The notes below the pieces were generated by a model. That model had not been told where the DNA came from. It saw nothing but the letters and a program-made list of their open reading frames with translations, and did no database searches. The translations under genes were made by a program, and so were the position numbers. Positions 24,829 to 34,100 of a DNA stretch of 36,662 nt are shown here, one piece after another. Source of the stretch: CAYWNA01 sp964459305 (lineage in GTDB: Bacteria > Planctomycetota > Planctomycetia > Pirellulales > Pirellulaceae); NCBI GenBank assembly GCA_964459305.1, contig CAYWNA010000123.1, positions 1-36,662 of the forward strand. The letters run 5' to 3'. Every line of letters begins with the position of its first letter. Within the stretch, counting starts at the first letter, position 1.

Positions 24829-26178
24829 ATGTCCGCCCGCACCAGCATCGGCCTCTCGATCGCGTTATGTGTCGCAATCACTTGTGACCGCTCGCACGCC
24901 CAATTGTGTGTCCCACCCTCGACTCCGCAGCCATCCGTCTGGAGCTTTCTGGGCATTCCCCAAGCGGCTCACGGCATGGTGAAAGTGAAAGATGCGGTGG
25001 CTAATCGCTGCGGCAAGCTTCCGTGTCTGGAACGTACACCGGCAGTCAAGGCTCTGGCCGATCCAGCCAATATCGAGTCGGACATTCCAGCCATCAAGGC
25101 AGCCGCCGAAGTCAAGGCAGCGGAAGACTTGGCGCCTCAGAAGATCAAAGCGATCAGGTATTTGGCCCAAATCGGTTGCGGATGCTACAACAAAGACGGC
25201 AAAGTGACCAAGGCGATGCTCGCCGCCATGGAGGACTGTACCGAAGATGTGCGGCGGGCCGCAATCGAGGCCATCGGCGATGCCGCCAGAAGCGAGTACT
25301 GTGCGTACTGCAAGCAACGCAGTTGCTGCAACGAGGAGATCACGCAACAACTGGCGAAAATCGCCTACGATCAAGACGAGTCCGGATGCTACTTGGAGCC
25401 GTCGGAGCGAGTGCGCCGTGCCGCCATGGAGGCGATGGCGATATGCTGTCCCTCGTGGGGACCTGCCGAGGAAGCGGAACCACCGAGTGGCATCGAAGAA
25501 GGTGCGGAGCCCGAGGCGGCAGAACCGGAGTCCGCCCCCCCTCCGCCCGATGTAACGTCGAATGGCGAGAACGCCAAGAGCCGCGTGCCGGCGATGTTTG
25601 CCAGCGAAAGCCAGCAAGGCGCGTCTGGCTTCATCGACGACGTAGATATCGAGGTGATCGATCATTCGGCGCGAGTGGGCGAGCAGACTGATGTTGGGCC
25701 GCAAGGCGAGGGTGTCTCAGGATATGTCGATGACGCCGAGCTCATGCTGCTCACCAGTGCACCCAATGACGGAGTCTTAGGATATATGGATGATGTCGAT
25801 CTCAACGTGATCGATCGATCGCTGACTGTCCTAGGGCAAGGCGATGATGGCACGATTCAGTACACGCGAGGACAACAACCGCTCCACCGGGAAGCGAAAC
25901 CCCGCGGCAAGCTCTCTAGCCGTGCTCGCATCCCCGGTACCGTGATTGGCGTGGATCGCGATCAGCATTTGGTGCACATCCAGTTGGACGGCGATGTTAC
26001 CCTGCCGCTGGGAAGAAGAATGGAGATCTACCACCAGTACTTGCTGGGCACGGAGCACGTAGCGGATCTAGAGGTGGTGGGGGCTGCACAAGGTCTGGTC
26101 AACGCATGTCCCCTGCGTGGAAGCAACTTGCGAAGAATTCAAATTGGGGACCGAGTCCGCACTTGGGAAGACCAATAG
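24829..26178 (+). CDS. Exported Cys-rich HEAT-repeat protein with three acidic repeats
   Basis: The 449-residue product starts at ATG 24829 (AAGGA seven bases upstream) with a signal peptide (MSARTSIGLSIALCVAITCD). Residues about 90-205 hold HEAT-type helical repeats (EDVRRAAIEAIGDAAR, SERVRRAAMEAMAICC) with unusually many cysteines (GCGCYNKDG, CAYCKQRSCCNEE), suggesting disulfides or metal binding outside the cytoplasm. A proline/glutamate-rich linker follows. Then come three copies of a short acidic motif: GFIDDVDIEVIDHS, GYVDDAELMLLTS and GYMDDVDLNVIDRS. The last 80 residues are beta-rich (IPGTVIGVDRDQHLVHIQLD). It is likely a periplasmic or cell-surface protein of a planctomycete family with unknown role; protein-protein interaction is inferred from the HEAT repeats. 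Confidence 0.83.
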   Translation: MSARTSIGLSIALCVAITCDRSHAQLCVPPSTPQPSVWSFLGIPQAAHGMVKVKDAVANRCGKLPCLERTPAVKALADPANIESDIPAIKAAAEVKAAEDLAPQKIKAIRYLAQIGCGCYNKDGKVTKAMLAAMEDCTEDVRRAAIEAIGDAARSEYCAYCKQRSCCNEEITQQLAKIAYDQDESGCYLEPSERVRRAAMEAMAICCPSWGPAEEAEPPSGIEEGAEPEAAEPESAPPPPDVTSNGENAKSRVPAMFASESQQGASGFIDDVDIEVIDHSARVGEQTDVGPQGEGVSGYVDDAELMLLTSAPNDGVLGYMDDVDLNVIDRSLTVLGQGDDGTIQYTRGQQPLHREAKPRGKLSSRARIPGTVIGVDRDQHLVHIQLDGDVTLPLGRRMEIYHQYLLGTEHVADLEVVGAAQGLVNACPLRGSNLRRIQIGDRVRTWEDQ

Positions 26179-26236
26179 CGTCACGGTGGCCAATGCCGCC
26201 TGTTGGCCGCGTTTGGCGATCTCGCCGTTCCATTCA

Positions 26237-26368
26237 CTAGTGTTTTGTCACAGCTAAGAACTCGGGTTGGCAAAATTAGCCGGCACGCGCTAGCGTCCGG
26301 TTTTGCCTGTGGGAACCGTGGCTAGCGCCAGCGGCTAATCCTAAGATTAAGCTGTGACAAAACACTAG
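26237..26368. mobile_element. Miniature inverted-repeat element, IS630-like ends
   Basis: A 132-bp element with perfect 19-bp terminal inverted repeats, CTAGTGTTTTGTCACAGCT at 26237-26255 and its complement at 26350-26368. A second, imperfect inverted repeat inside runs from TTAGCCGGCACGCGCTAGCG to CTAGCGCCAGCGGCTAA. There is no coding sequence. CTAG at both ends fits an IS630/Tc1-type insertion with TA duplication. It lies between convergent genes, and its right end contains the stop codon of the dockerin gene. Confidence 0.85.
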
Positions 26369-29300
26369 CCCCAATGTTCCGCAATATCAGAGGCCAACAA
26401 TCCCAACACTTCGATTTCCAGGTCAATCACCGCAGAATTTGCCAGGTTCGGTACCGTAACGCCTCCGCTCTGAACGGCGGTGGCATCATTCTCTTCTCGT
26501 TTTTCCGACGCGTGCGATGCGAACAGAACCTGACGAGCTTTGTTGTGGGTATGCGGCGCAGGCGTTCCGGGATTGGACGCCACCGGCTCGGCCAGGCCTA
26601 GCGGCACATTGAGCGCACTCCCCTCCTCGCCGTAACCGCCGGGAAGAACCAAAGCGGCCGTCATTAGATCTTCGGACTCTGGTTTGATGGTTTGAATGCC
26701 CCCCGTTTCCCGTGCGCCGCCCAACGATTCTTGTTGTGGTCCGTTTGCGAACGCGCTTTCACCTTCGGCGATGGATGCACCGCCAATAGGCGAATTCAGA
26801 TGGTTGATGACCAAGAGGACGTCCAGCGGAGAGATGATGCGATCACCGGTAACGTCATAGTAGATCTTCGGCGTGGCCTCGCCTTCAGCGCTCGAATCGT
26901 AGGCTCCGGCGGCAGCATCGCCGGAGTTCAGCCGATTGATTACCAGCAGCGCGTCCAGCGCGTTGACACTGCCGTCGGCATCAACGTCCAGGGGATTGTT
27001 GGGGTTCTGGAACGGTGATTCGCCCTCAGCCGTTAGCGGCGTCGGGGGTGGAGGGACGTGGGCGGCCGGCGCAGCCACTGCGGTTTGCAGTTCGGTCTGT
27101 TCGGCCGGCGTGAGTGCGCCGGCGGCAGCGCCGGTGGGAAAGCTGGCAGTCAACCATATGCATACGTCGACTTCGCGCAAAGTCGCGAGATCGACCGCCA
27201 CGCCGCCGCAGCCACCCGCACCACCGCACACGGATTCCGCGCCTGCTGTAACCTTGTTATTCGCCCCGAAACCGACCTGGACCAAATCGTTGGCACCCCC
27301 GGGTGCCGAGTTGCTGACGATACCCGCGTTGTCCGCTTGCTGATCGGGCAGGAAGATCACGTTGCCACCCGCGCCAATGAGTGTGTCACTATCGGCGCCC
27401 CCAGCCATAAATACGTGTTCGCCGGCAGCAACCGTCGTGGCGCCGCTGACAACAATGTCGTCGCCATCGTCGCCTTCCAGGACATAGGGGATTGTGGTCT
27501 TGTTGTTGATAATGTCGTCGCCGCCTTCACCCTGTACCCGGAAACGGTTGACGTGTCTAAGTTCAAACGGCGCCCGTACACTTCCCGGGATGGCTGGGAC
27601 ATCAAACACATCTACCGTGACAAGATCGGCGGCCGCCGACCCGTGGATGTCGATGTAGTCGTCGCTGTCCGGATCGTTGGCCCCTCCGGAGATCTGCACC
27701 ACGTCAGGCAGACCGCCGGCCATTTCGATGACAAACATGTCGTTGTCACGACCACCGATAAGCTGGAGAGTCTCAATCGAACTGTAGTCCATTCTGCCGG
27801 ACGCTCCGAACTGACGCCCCGGCGTCGCTTCGACGTGTGACGAAGCGATCGTGTATGTGTTCTGTGAGGTGAACTCGGTATCGTACAGAATCAATTGATC
27901 CCCGGTTTCCACGTCGACTTCGTTTGCCTGGAATCGACCGTCGCAGCCGGCACCTACCACGCTTCCGCCGCGAGAGATGCGCCGCGTTGTGGCTTCGTTT
28001 CCACCCGCGTCGACACTAAAACTGTTGGTCGCCTGAATCGTATCCAAATTCAACGTCACGGTGCTGAGGAGAATCGTGTCGTTGTCGTTGCCAGTATTGA
28101 TCGACGCGTCAACTGCCGTCACGCTGCCAGCGATCGTAACCGTCGCCCCAACATCCGGGTTGTCAACGTCCCCGGCAACGGCATCGGCATTGATGGTCAA
28201 CGTCGTAGCGGCATCGATCGTGGTTCCCGATTGAATATCGACGTTGTCACCACCGTTCAGTGTAAGCGTGCCCGTCGTATCCTGAACGGTAGCATTGTTG
28301 GTTACCGTCAGATCGTCGTCCGCAGCAGCCGAATCGCTCGCCGTATAGGTCATGCCGCCGCTAGTGATCGCATCGTCGCTGACGGTCAACGGACTGTTCG
28401 CGCGGATTTCGCCATTGCCGCCAACACCGCTCACCGCGTTTGTGTCGGGACCGCCAAGTTCGGTAAGGATGAGACCGCCGGCGGTATCCGTGACGAAAAT
28501 CCCTCCGCCCACCGCATTGCTTACATCCAGATTGGTGACGGCCGTGTGAATCGAGGTCCCAGCGACACCCACGCCCCCGTTAGCCGTAAGAACCAGACTG
28601 GTTCCCGTCACTTCATTCGCTGCATCATTTTCCAGGTCCGTCATCGCTCCGGCAGAATTCACCGTGATCGCAGTACCGCTACTCGTAGCCGCAAACGCCG
28701 TCGCCGAATCTTCGCTGATGGTGACGACTCCACCCGAGTTGAAGGTCAGCGTGCCAAAGTGGAACGTGTCACCCACTGCATTCCCCAAGGCGATCGATGC
28801 ACCCGCGAAGTCTGCGTTGTTCGTCACCGTCAGATCCGCCGAGGCATCATTCGTGATGCCCGCCGCCGAGTCCAAATCCAGGCTGTCCGCCGTGCTCGTG
28901 CCCGCAAGCTGCGAGGACGAGTCCTCGCTCGCTATCACCGCACCCCCGGAATTGAACGTTAGCGTGCCCGCGTTAAATGTGCCGCCGCCCAACGAGAGCG
29001 ACGTGCCAGCGAAGTCACCTAAACCCGTCACGTCCATGCTGGTGGCTCCGGCATCCGAAATCGCTCCGGTCGAGTCCAGATCCAAACTTGCCGCCGTGTT
29101 CGCACCCATGATATCGGAATCCGAATTCTCAACGATCACCACCGCACCGGTCGAGTTGAACGTCAACGTGCCAAAGGCGTACGTGTCATCCAGCGTGATC
29201 CCCGCACCACCCGTGTCCGCAAAGTCCGCGTTCCCCGTGACCGTCAGGTTCGCCGTGCCGTCATCGTCGATCGCACCGCCGCTGTTCAAATCCAGCGTGT

Positions 29301-30246
29301 TCGCCGTGCTCGCGCCGCTGAGTTGCGTCCCGTCCCCTTCGGTGACGCCCACGGCGCCCGTCGAGTTGAACGTCAACGTGCCAAAGGCGTACGTGTCATC
29401 CAGCGTGATCCCCGNNNNNNNNNNNNNNNNNNNNNNNNNNNNNNNNNNNNNNNNNNNNNNNNNNNNNNNNNNNNNNNNNNNNNNNNNNNNNNNNNNNNNN
29501 NNNNNNNNNNNNNNCGTGTCCGCAAAGTCCGCGTTCCCCGTGACCGTCAGGTTCGCCGTGCCGTCATCGGCAATCGAAGCTCCGCTGTCCAGGTCCAGCG
29601 CATTAGCCGTGCTGATCTGCGAAAGCACCGTGGCCGTGTCTTCGGCGATGGTAACCGTGCCGGTCGAGTTGAATGTCAGGGTACCGAAGTTTGTCGTCTC
29701 AGCCGGGCTTCCCAACGTGATTGTCACGCCGGCAAATACAGCCCCTCCGGTGATTGTCACGTTTCCGTTGTCGATAATCGACGTGAAGCCCGTGACGCTC
29801 AATGCACCAGCCGAGAGGTTTAGCCCGCTCCCCACGCCTCCCGGAGTCTGCGCCAGGACGACGGTGTCATTGCCCGTGTCCGTGGTGGTGAGACCGGTGA
29901 CGGCGGTCGCGAGAACTGTGTCGTCAGCTCCATTTCCCGATATGAAATCGTTGTCGCTGATGAACCCTGCGTCGCCAGCCGTCACGCGATTGTGACGGAG
30001 CAGTCCCGCACCATCGACATCAATCGTCAGGTTGTCTGCAGCCGCGTCCCCGGCAAGCGTAACCGCGCCTCCAGCCAATCCGGCTGTGTACGCCAGCAAC
30101 GTCCGCTGCTCCAGCGGTTCCAGCCTCAACTGGCGAGCCATTGCGTTGCGAAAGGCGCCTCTTCGCGCTTTGTGGCTTCTCTTCTTGCGGCGAGTTGTTT
30201 CGTTGTTTCGAGTAGCGTCAGGATCGAAGAAGTTACGGAAGAACAC
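26365..30246 (-). CDS. LEPR-XLL surface protein with 70-residue tandem repeats and dockerin pair
   Basis: The start codon is GTG (30246-30244), preceded by GAGGGA at good spacing. The basic N-terminus leads to the planctomycete LEPR-XLL motif (QLRLEPLEQRTLLA, about residues 40-53), thought to mark exported giant proteins. From about residue 160 to 520 there are tandem beta repeats of about 70 residues with the core FGTLTFNSTGAV. A beta-rich region follows, and near residues 1082 and 1127 a pair of dockerin-type calcium loops (DVDADGSVNALDALLVINRL and DVTGDRIISPLDVLLVINHL). A dockerin would normally bind a cohesin, but none is visible here. A 100-N gap falls in the repeats, so the stated 1293 residues is not reliable. 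The stop codon lies in the end of the miniature element. Likely a cell-surface or adhesion protein. Confidence 0.9.
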   Translation of the reverse strand: MFFRNFFDPDATRNNETTRRKKRSHKARRGAFRNAMARQLRLEPLEQRTLLAYTAGLAGGAVTLAGDAAADNLTIDVDGAGLLRHNRVTAGDAGFISDNDFISGNGADDTVLATAVTGLTTTDTGNDTVVLAQTPGGVGSGLNLSAGALSVTGFTSIIDNGNVTITGGAVFAGVTITLGSPAETTNFGTLTFNSTGTVTIAEDTATVLSQISTANALDLDSGASIADDGTANLTVTGNADFADTXXXXXXXXXXXXXXXXXXXXXXXXXXXXXXXXXXGITLDDTYAFGTLTFNSTGAVGVTEGDGTQLSGASTANTLDLNSGGAIDDDGTANLTVTGNADFADTGGAGITLDDTYAFGTLTFNSTGAVVIVENSDSDIMGANTAASLDLDSTGAISDAGATSMDVTGLGDFAGTSLSLGGGTFNAGTLTFNSGGAVIASEDSSSQLAGTSTADSLDLDSAAGITNDASADLTVTNNADFAGASIALGNAVGDTFHFGTLTFNSGGVVTISEDSATAFAATSSGTAITVNSAGAMTDLENDAANEVTGTSLVLTANGGVGVAGTSIHTAVTNLDVSNAVGGGIFVTDTAGGLILTELGGPDTNAVSGVGGNGEIRANSPLTVSDDAITSGGMTYTASDSAAADDDLTVTNNATVQDTTGTLTLNGGDNVDIQSGTTIDAATTLTINADAVAGDVDNPDVGATVTIAGSVTAVDASINTGNDNDTILLSTVTLNLDTIQATNSFSVDAGGNEATTRRISRGGSVVGAGCDGRFQANEVDVETGDQLILYDTEFTSQNTYTIASSHVEATPGRQFGASGRMDYSSIETLQLIGGRDNDMFVIEMAGGLPDVVQISGGANDPDSDDYIDIHGSAAADLVTVDVFDVPAIPGSVRAPFELRHVNRFRVQGEGGDDIINNKTTIPYVLEGDDGDDIVVSGATTVAAGEHVFMAGGADSDTLIGAGGNVIFLPDQQADNAGIVSNSAPGGANDLVQVGFGANNKVTAGAESVCGGAGGCGGVAVDLATLREVDVCIWLTASFPTGAAAGALTPAEQTELQTAVAAPAAHVPPPPTPLTAEGESPFQNPNNPLDVDADGSVNALDALLVINRLNSGDAAAGAYDSSAEGEATPKIYYDVTGDRIISPLDVLLVINHLNSPIGGASIAEGESAFANGPQQESLGGARETGGIQTIKPESEDLMTAALVLPGGYGEEGSALNVPLGLAEPVASNPGTPAPHTHNKARQVLFASHASEKREENDATAVQSGGVTVPNLANSAVIDLEIEVLGLLASDIAEHWG
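28735..29700 (-). repeat. Tandem coding repeats, period about 210 bp
   Basis: At least five units are seen, each including a FGTLTFNS core, at spacings of 213, 204, 210 and (across the gap) 210 bp if the gap is taken as 7 bp. The two units closest to the gap are nearly identical over more than 60 bp, which explains why the assembly broke there. Confidence 0.88.
29415..29514. other. Assembly gap (100 Ns)
   Basis: Exactly 100 Ns, a usual placeholder length, lie inside the tandem repeats of the dockerin gene. The neighbouring unit predicts 7 missing bases (CACCACC) or 7 plus a multiple of 210. This preserves the reading frame, as does the placeholder. Confidence 0.95.
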
Positions 30247-30926
30247 GGCTTAGTCCCTCTCAATCGTCAGTTGACAACGGTGATGGATCGGATTCGGCGG
30301 GATTTGGTCCAAGTACGTATCTCTCCGGCTCCCGCGGCCGACGACATACAAGGCGAAGCAGTTCCATGACGACGTCTGTACTTTGCACGGGTCGGAATGG
30401 CGGTCTTCCCATACGGCAAGTCTGTAACTTGACTGGGTCTGTTCCAACGGCACGCGTCCCCCCTCACAAGGCTACAGCAGTATCGCAGGTACAGTTTCCG
30501 TCCGCGCACCCCACGGTTGGCCGGTTTTGTTTTGCAGTGAAGGACAGCGGAATCGACCCTGAACGAGCCGCTGGTCGGCTCACTATACACTATCCCTTCT
30601 GCGCCTTTTACCTAGTCGTCCAGGTCCATTGCATCCAAGTAGCGCCAAACGAGCCTACCTGTCAGGACGGCCAGAAAACTTAATGATAGTCACAATTACC
30701 AGGGATACCACGATTTTGCCGGTTTTCCCAGGTTTCGTGCCCCCCGAAACAACCTCTGTTATGGCAGTGTCCACCAAGCGAACGGCCCGTAGCTAACGCA
30801 GGCGGCATTGGCGTTCCGCGGAGCGAGTGTCGACGGCCCGGCGAATCGGACCATTACCGAACAATCCGGAAGGTCGTTTTGGGAGCGATCCGACTTCGTC
30901 ATACCTACACGCCGGCAGCGAACGTA

Positions 30927-31052
30927 ATACCATCCGCCGACAAGTCTGACCTGTAGCCGAACTCGCCAGAGTTTGGTTTTACCCTACGCAGGCCAAAGTC
31001 TGGCGACTTCGGCTACATGCGGAAAAGTGTCAATCCTGGCTGCGGGTGGTAT
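30927..31052. repeat. Hairpin repeat family 1, full copy C
   Basis: A 126-bp element with left arm ATACCATCCGCCG, inner stem 30953-31016 (GTAGCCGAACTCGCCAGA to TCTGGCGACTTCGGCTAC) and right end CTGCGGGTGGTAT. It is in the same orientation as copies A and B and ends about 125 bp before the PL26-like gene. Confidence 0.92.
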
Positions 31053-31092
31053 ACATGTGAATCCCGTAGCCCAACGATAGGTTCACCCGCGG

Positions 31093-31098
31093 TATAAT
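31093..31098 (+). promoter_or_regulatory. Candidate -10 box of the PL26-like gene
   Basis: A perfect TATAAT lies about 80 bp before the start codon. No good -35 box is found at 16-18 bp upstream. An alternative promoter-like pair at 31027-31055 overlaps the end of repeat C. Confidence 0.35.
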
Positions 31099-31176
31099 CT
31101 TCAGCGTTCACGTAGCCACGAACACGCATGATTCAATTACCATGAGTCCGCCACATGCCTCGCAAAGGAGCAGTTC

Positions 31177-34100
31177 ATGTACCGATCGTTTGGCCGAAGT
31201 GTGTTTTTGCTGATTCTCATCGCCCGCGTTTCGATGGGGGCCGATGGGCAGGCGGACAGTGATGGCGATGGGATTCGCGACCACCACGAAAGGACCCTGG
31301 GCACGGATCCCGAACACCCGGAGGCACTGCGCGTTGTGATAGACGACGGCGTGGAACCGAGCGATCGACGGAACTCGGAAGCCTACGATGCGACGAAAGA
31401 CTTCGCCGAGATCGAGTTCTGTCACATTGGCGACGATCGGTACTTGTGGCGAGTCACTTTGGCCGACGCGCCTCGACTGGCGGATACGGTCCTGCATCTG
31501 TACGTCGACGCCGACGCGGATTCGTCGACCGGTCGCAAGGGTCCGTCCGCTGCCGCGAGCACTGGGACCGAGTACATGCTGAGCGTCGTCGGAGGTCGTG
31601 GGACGTCGAACCATTACGATACCGATGGCAATCACGGCGGAGGTCCACTGGTGACGCACGTGGTGGAAGGCAAGCAAGTGCTGATCTGCGCCGATGTCGA
31701 TTTGGGGCGGGACGAGCAAGGCGTGCGCTATGCGTTGTACGTACTTTGTCACACGACAACGGAACGGGGCGAACGGGTCCGCATGAGCGATTCCAGTCGC
31801 AAGCAACTGATCGAGCAGGTGCCGATTTCCGATCGGAAAAAGATCATGCGGCCGCGCGACCATCGCGAGAACTACCGCGTGCAGTCCACCTTCGGCTTGG
31901 ATGTCCTTCGCAACGTGTTGCTGCGGGAGGATACAGTCGTCATTCCGCACGACAAGCTGCAAATGAAGGGCTTCTCCGTCGACCAGTTCACCTCGCGCCG
32001 TTTTCCACACGTACGGCGTGACGATGAGGACGCGAGGGTATGGATCCTTGCGCCAAAACCCGGCAGCTATCACGTTGGGTTCATGATGTACGACGACGCC
32101 AGCGATGAACGAGTGACGATATCCATCGACGGCGAAGTGCAGGGCGTCGCCGTCTCCAACCGGGACAACAATCGGACTTGGCTCTACTGGCTCGACAAGC
32201 CCTTCGAGTTTCGCGGCGGCGAACGAGTGGAACTGCAGGCTGCCGGCATCGGCGGAAAGCATGGAATCTGCAATGTTCTCTTCCTGCACCGCACGCCGGA
32301 AGTCCGCAATACAATCTGCCAGATCGACAACACGACCTCCGTTGCGGACTACGATGAACCCGGGCGCGTGACCATTTCGTGGACCAGCACATGGCCGTGC
32401 CCCACTCGCTTCGAATATGGCACCGATTCGACCCATGGAAATACGGTGGAGTCAGAAGGGAACTGCCTGGTTCATCGCGTGGTCCTCGATGGCCTCGACG
32501 CGAATACCGCGTATCACGGTCGGGCCGTGGGAACCGCCCGTGACGGTTCGTTTTTCTACGGCAAGGACTTCGTTTTCCGTGCTTCGGCTCCCGCTCCGCC
32601 CCAAACTCGATCCGGCATTGGCGGCGTCCCTCTGGCCGTGGACAATCCACATTTCTGCCCTGCGGAAAACTGGCCGATCACGACAGGCATCCCGTTCCCG
32701 CAAGGGCAATTGGGTTCGATCGATCACGTCCGGCTGACCAGTGGTGGTCGCGAAGTCCCTGCGCAAATGCGTTTGACGGCCCGATGGACGGACGGGAGTG
32801 TCAAATGGATCCTCGTCACATTCCTCGCAAATGTGCCGGATGGCGGGCGTGCCGAGTATGAACTCCAATTCGGCCGCGATGTCCAACGAACACGGCCGGA
32901 ACATGCGTTGAAGGCGACTCGCTCGGAAGAAGGCGTTACGATCGACACCGGCAACCTGCGATTTCGCATCGATCCGCACGGCAACCTGTCAGACTTCCGG
33001 CGCAGCGATCAACGACTTCTGGCATCCGATGGGGTGTGCGGGACGCATGCATTGGACGCGAACGGTGTTGCCTACAGTACTGCCGCAAGCAAAGCCAAGA
33101 TTTCGATCGAAGAAGCGGGGCCGTTGCGCGCGGTTGTCAAGGTGATCTCCCGTCTGGCGGGCACCGATGATGCGAGGCTCATACGCATCGAGAAACGCAT
33201 CGAGGCCTACCAAGGCGCGGCCTGCGTTCGCATCCATCATACGCTGGTAGTCGATCGACCAGAGAAGTTTACCGAACTGGATGCGTTGTCGTACCGCATC
33301 CCATTGCCAGCCACTGATTTGTCCTGGCGCGTACCAACGACCGGAGGTCAATCGATCTTGCTGGACAAGTCGACGCCGGTCGCGCATCAACGGTTCGACG
33401 GTGAGTTCGTTGTTGGCGATGGCGACTCACAGACGGCGCATCAGGATCGGATCGTGGGGTCGCTGATTGCCGAAGGGGACGAGGGCTTCTCGGTGGCCGT
33501 GCGGGACTTCTGGCAGAACTACCCAAAGGCTCTCCGCATTCAACCGGGGGCTCTGGACGTTGGGCTTTGCCCTAGTTTTGAGGAAGGGCTGTACGATAGC
33601 TTTCCCTTCGAGAAGCAAGGGCATCAACTCTACTACTACCTTCTTGGCGGTCATTATCGGTTGAAGCGAGGCGTTTCCAAAACGCACGAGATGCTACTGT
33701 GTTTCGAGCCAGATGATAAAAGACCGCACGTGTGCGCACTGTTCCAGCGACCTCTTTTGGCCACAACATCGCCCGGGTGGTACTGCGACAGCAAGGCGTT
33801 CTACGATGTGGCACCGCGCGACACGGAACGCTTCAAGTTGTACGAGGATGCGATCGACAGGAATCTGGCGGCTTACGCCGCACGCCGTGAACGCCAGCAA
33901 GATTTCGGCATGTTGAACTATGGCGACTGGTATGGTGAACGGGGCACGAACTGGGGTAACATCGAATACGATACTCAACATGCGTTCTTTCTCGAATACG
34001 TTCGCTCCGGCAATCCGGATGCGTTCTTCCTCGGAGAAGCGACCGAGCTGCACAATCGCGATATCGACACGGTTCAGTGGAGCGAGGATCGGCGCGAGAT

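Larger units (their letters stand above)
30247..31176. other. Long divergent intergenic region with repeat copy C
   Basis: These 930 bp separate two large divergent genes. No ORF in them looks like a gene by composition or by start signals. The only defined structures are repeat copy C (30927-31052) and a TATAAT hexamer at 31093-31098. The part at 30247-30900, which should hold the dockerin gene promoter, shows no convincing -35/-10 pair to me. Confidence 0.55.

Noticed and set aside
27895..29995. Long plus-strand open frames opposite the dockerin gene (355 and 443 codons)
   Set aside because: They are shadows of the repeated minus-strand coding sequence, lack ribosome sites, and match no family.
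31108..32436. 442-codon minus-strand frame at the start of the PL26-like gene
   Set aside because: Antisense shadow overlapping a gene with signal peptide, ribosome site and recognisable domains.
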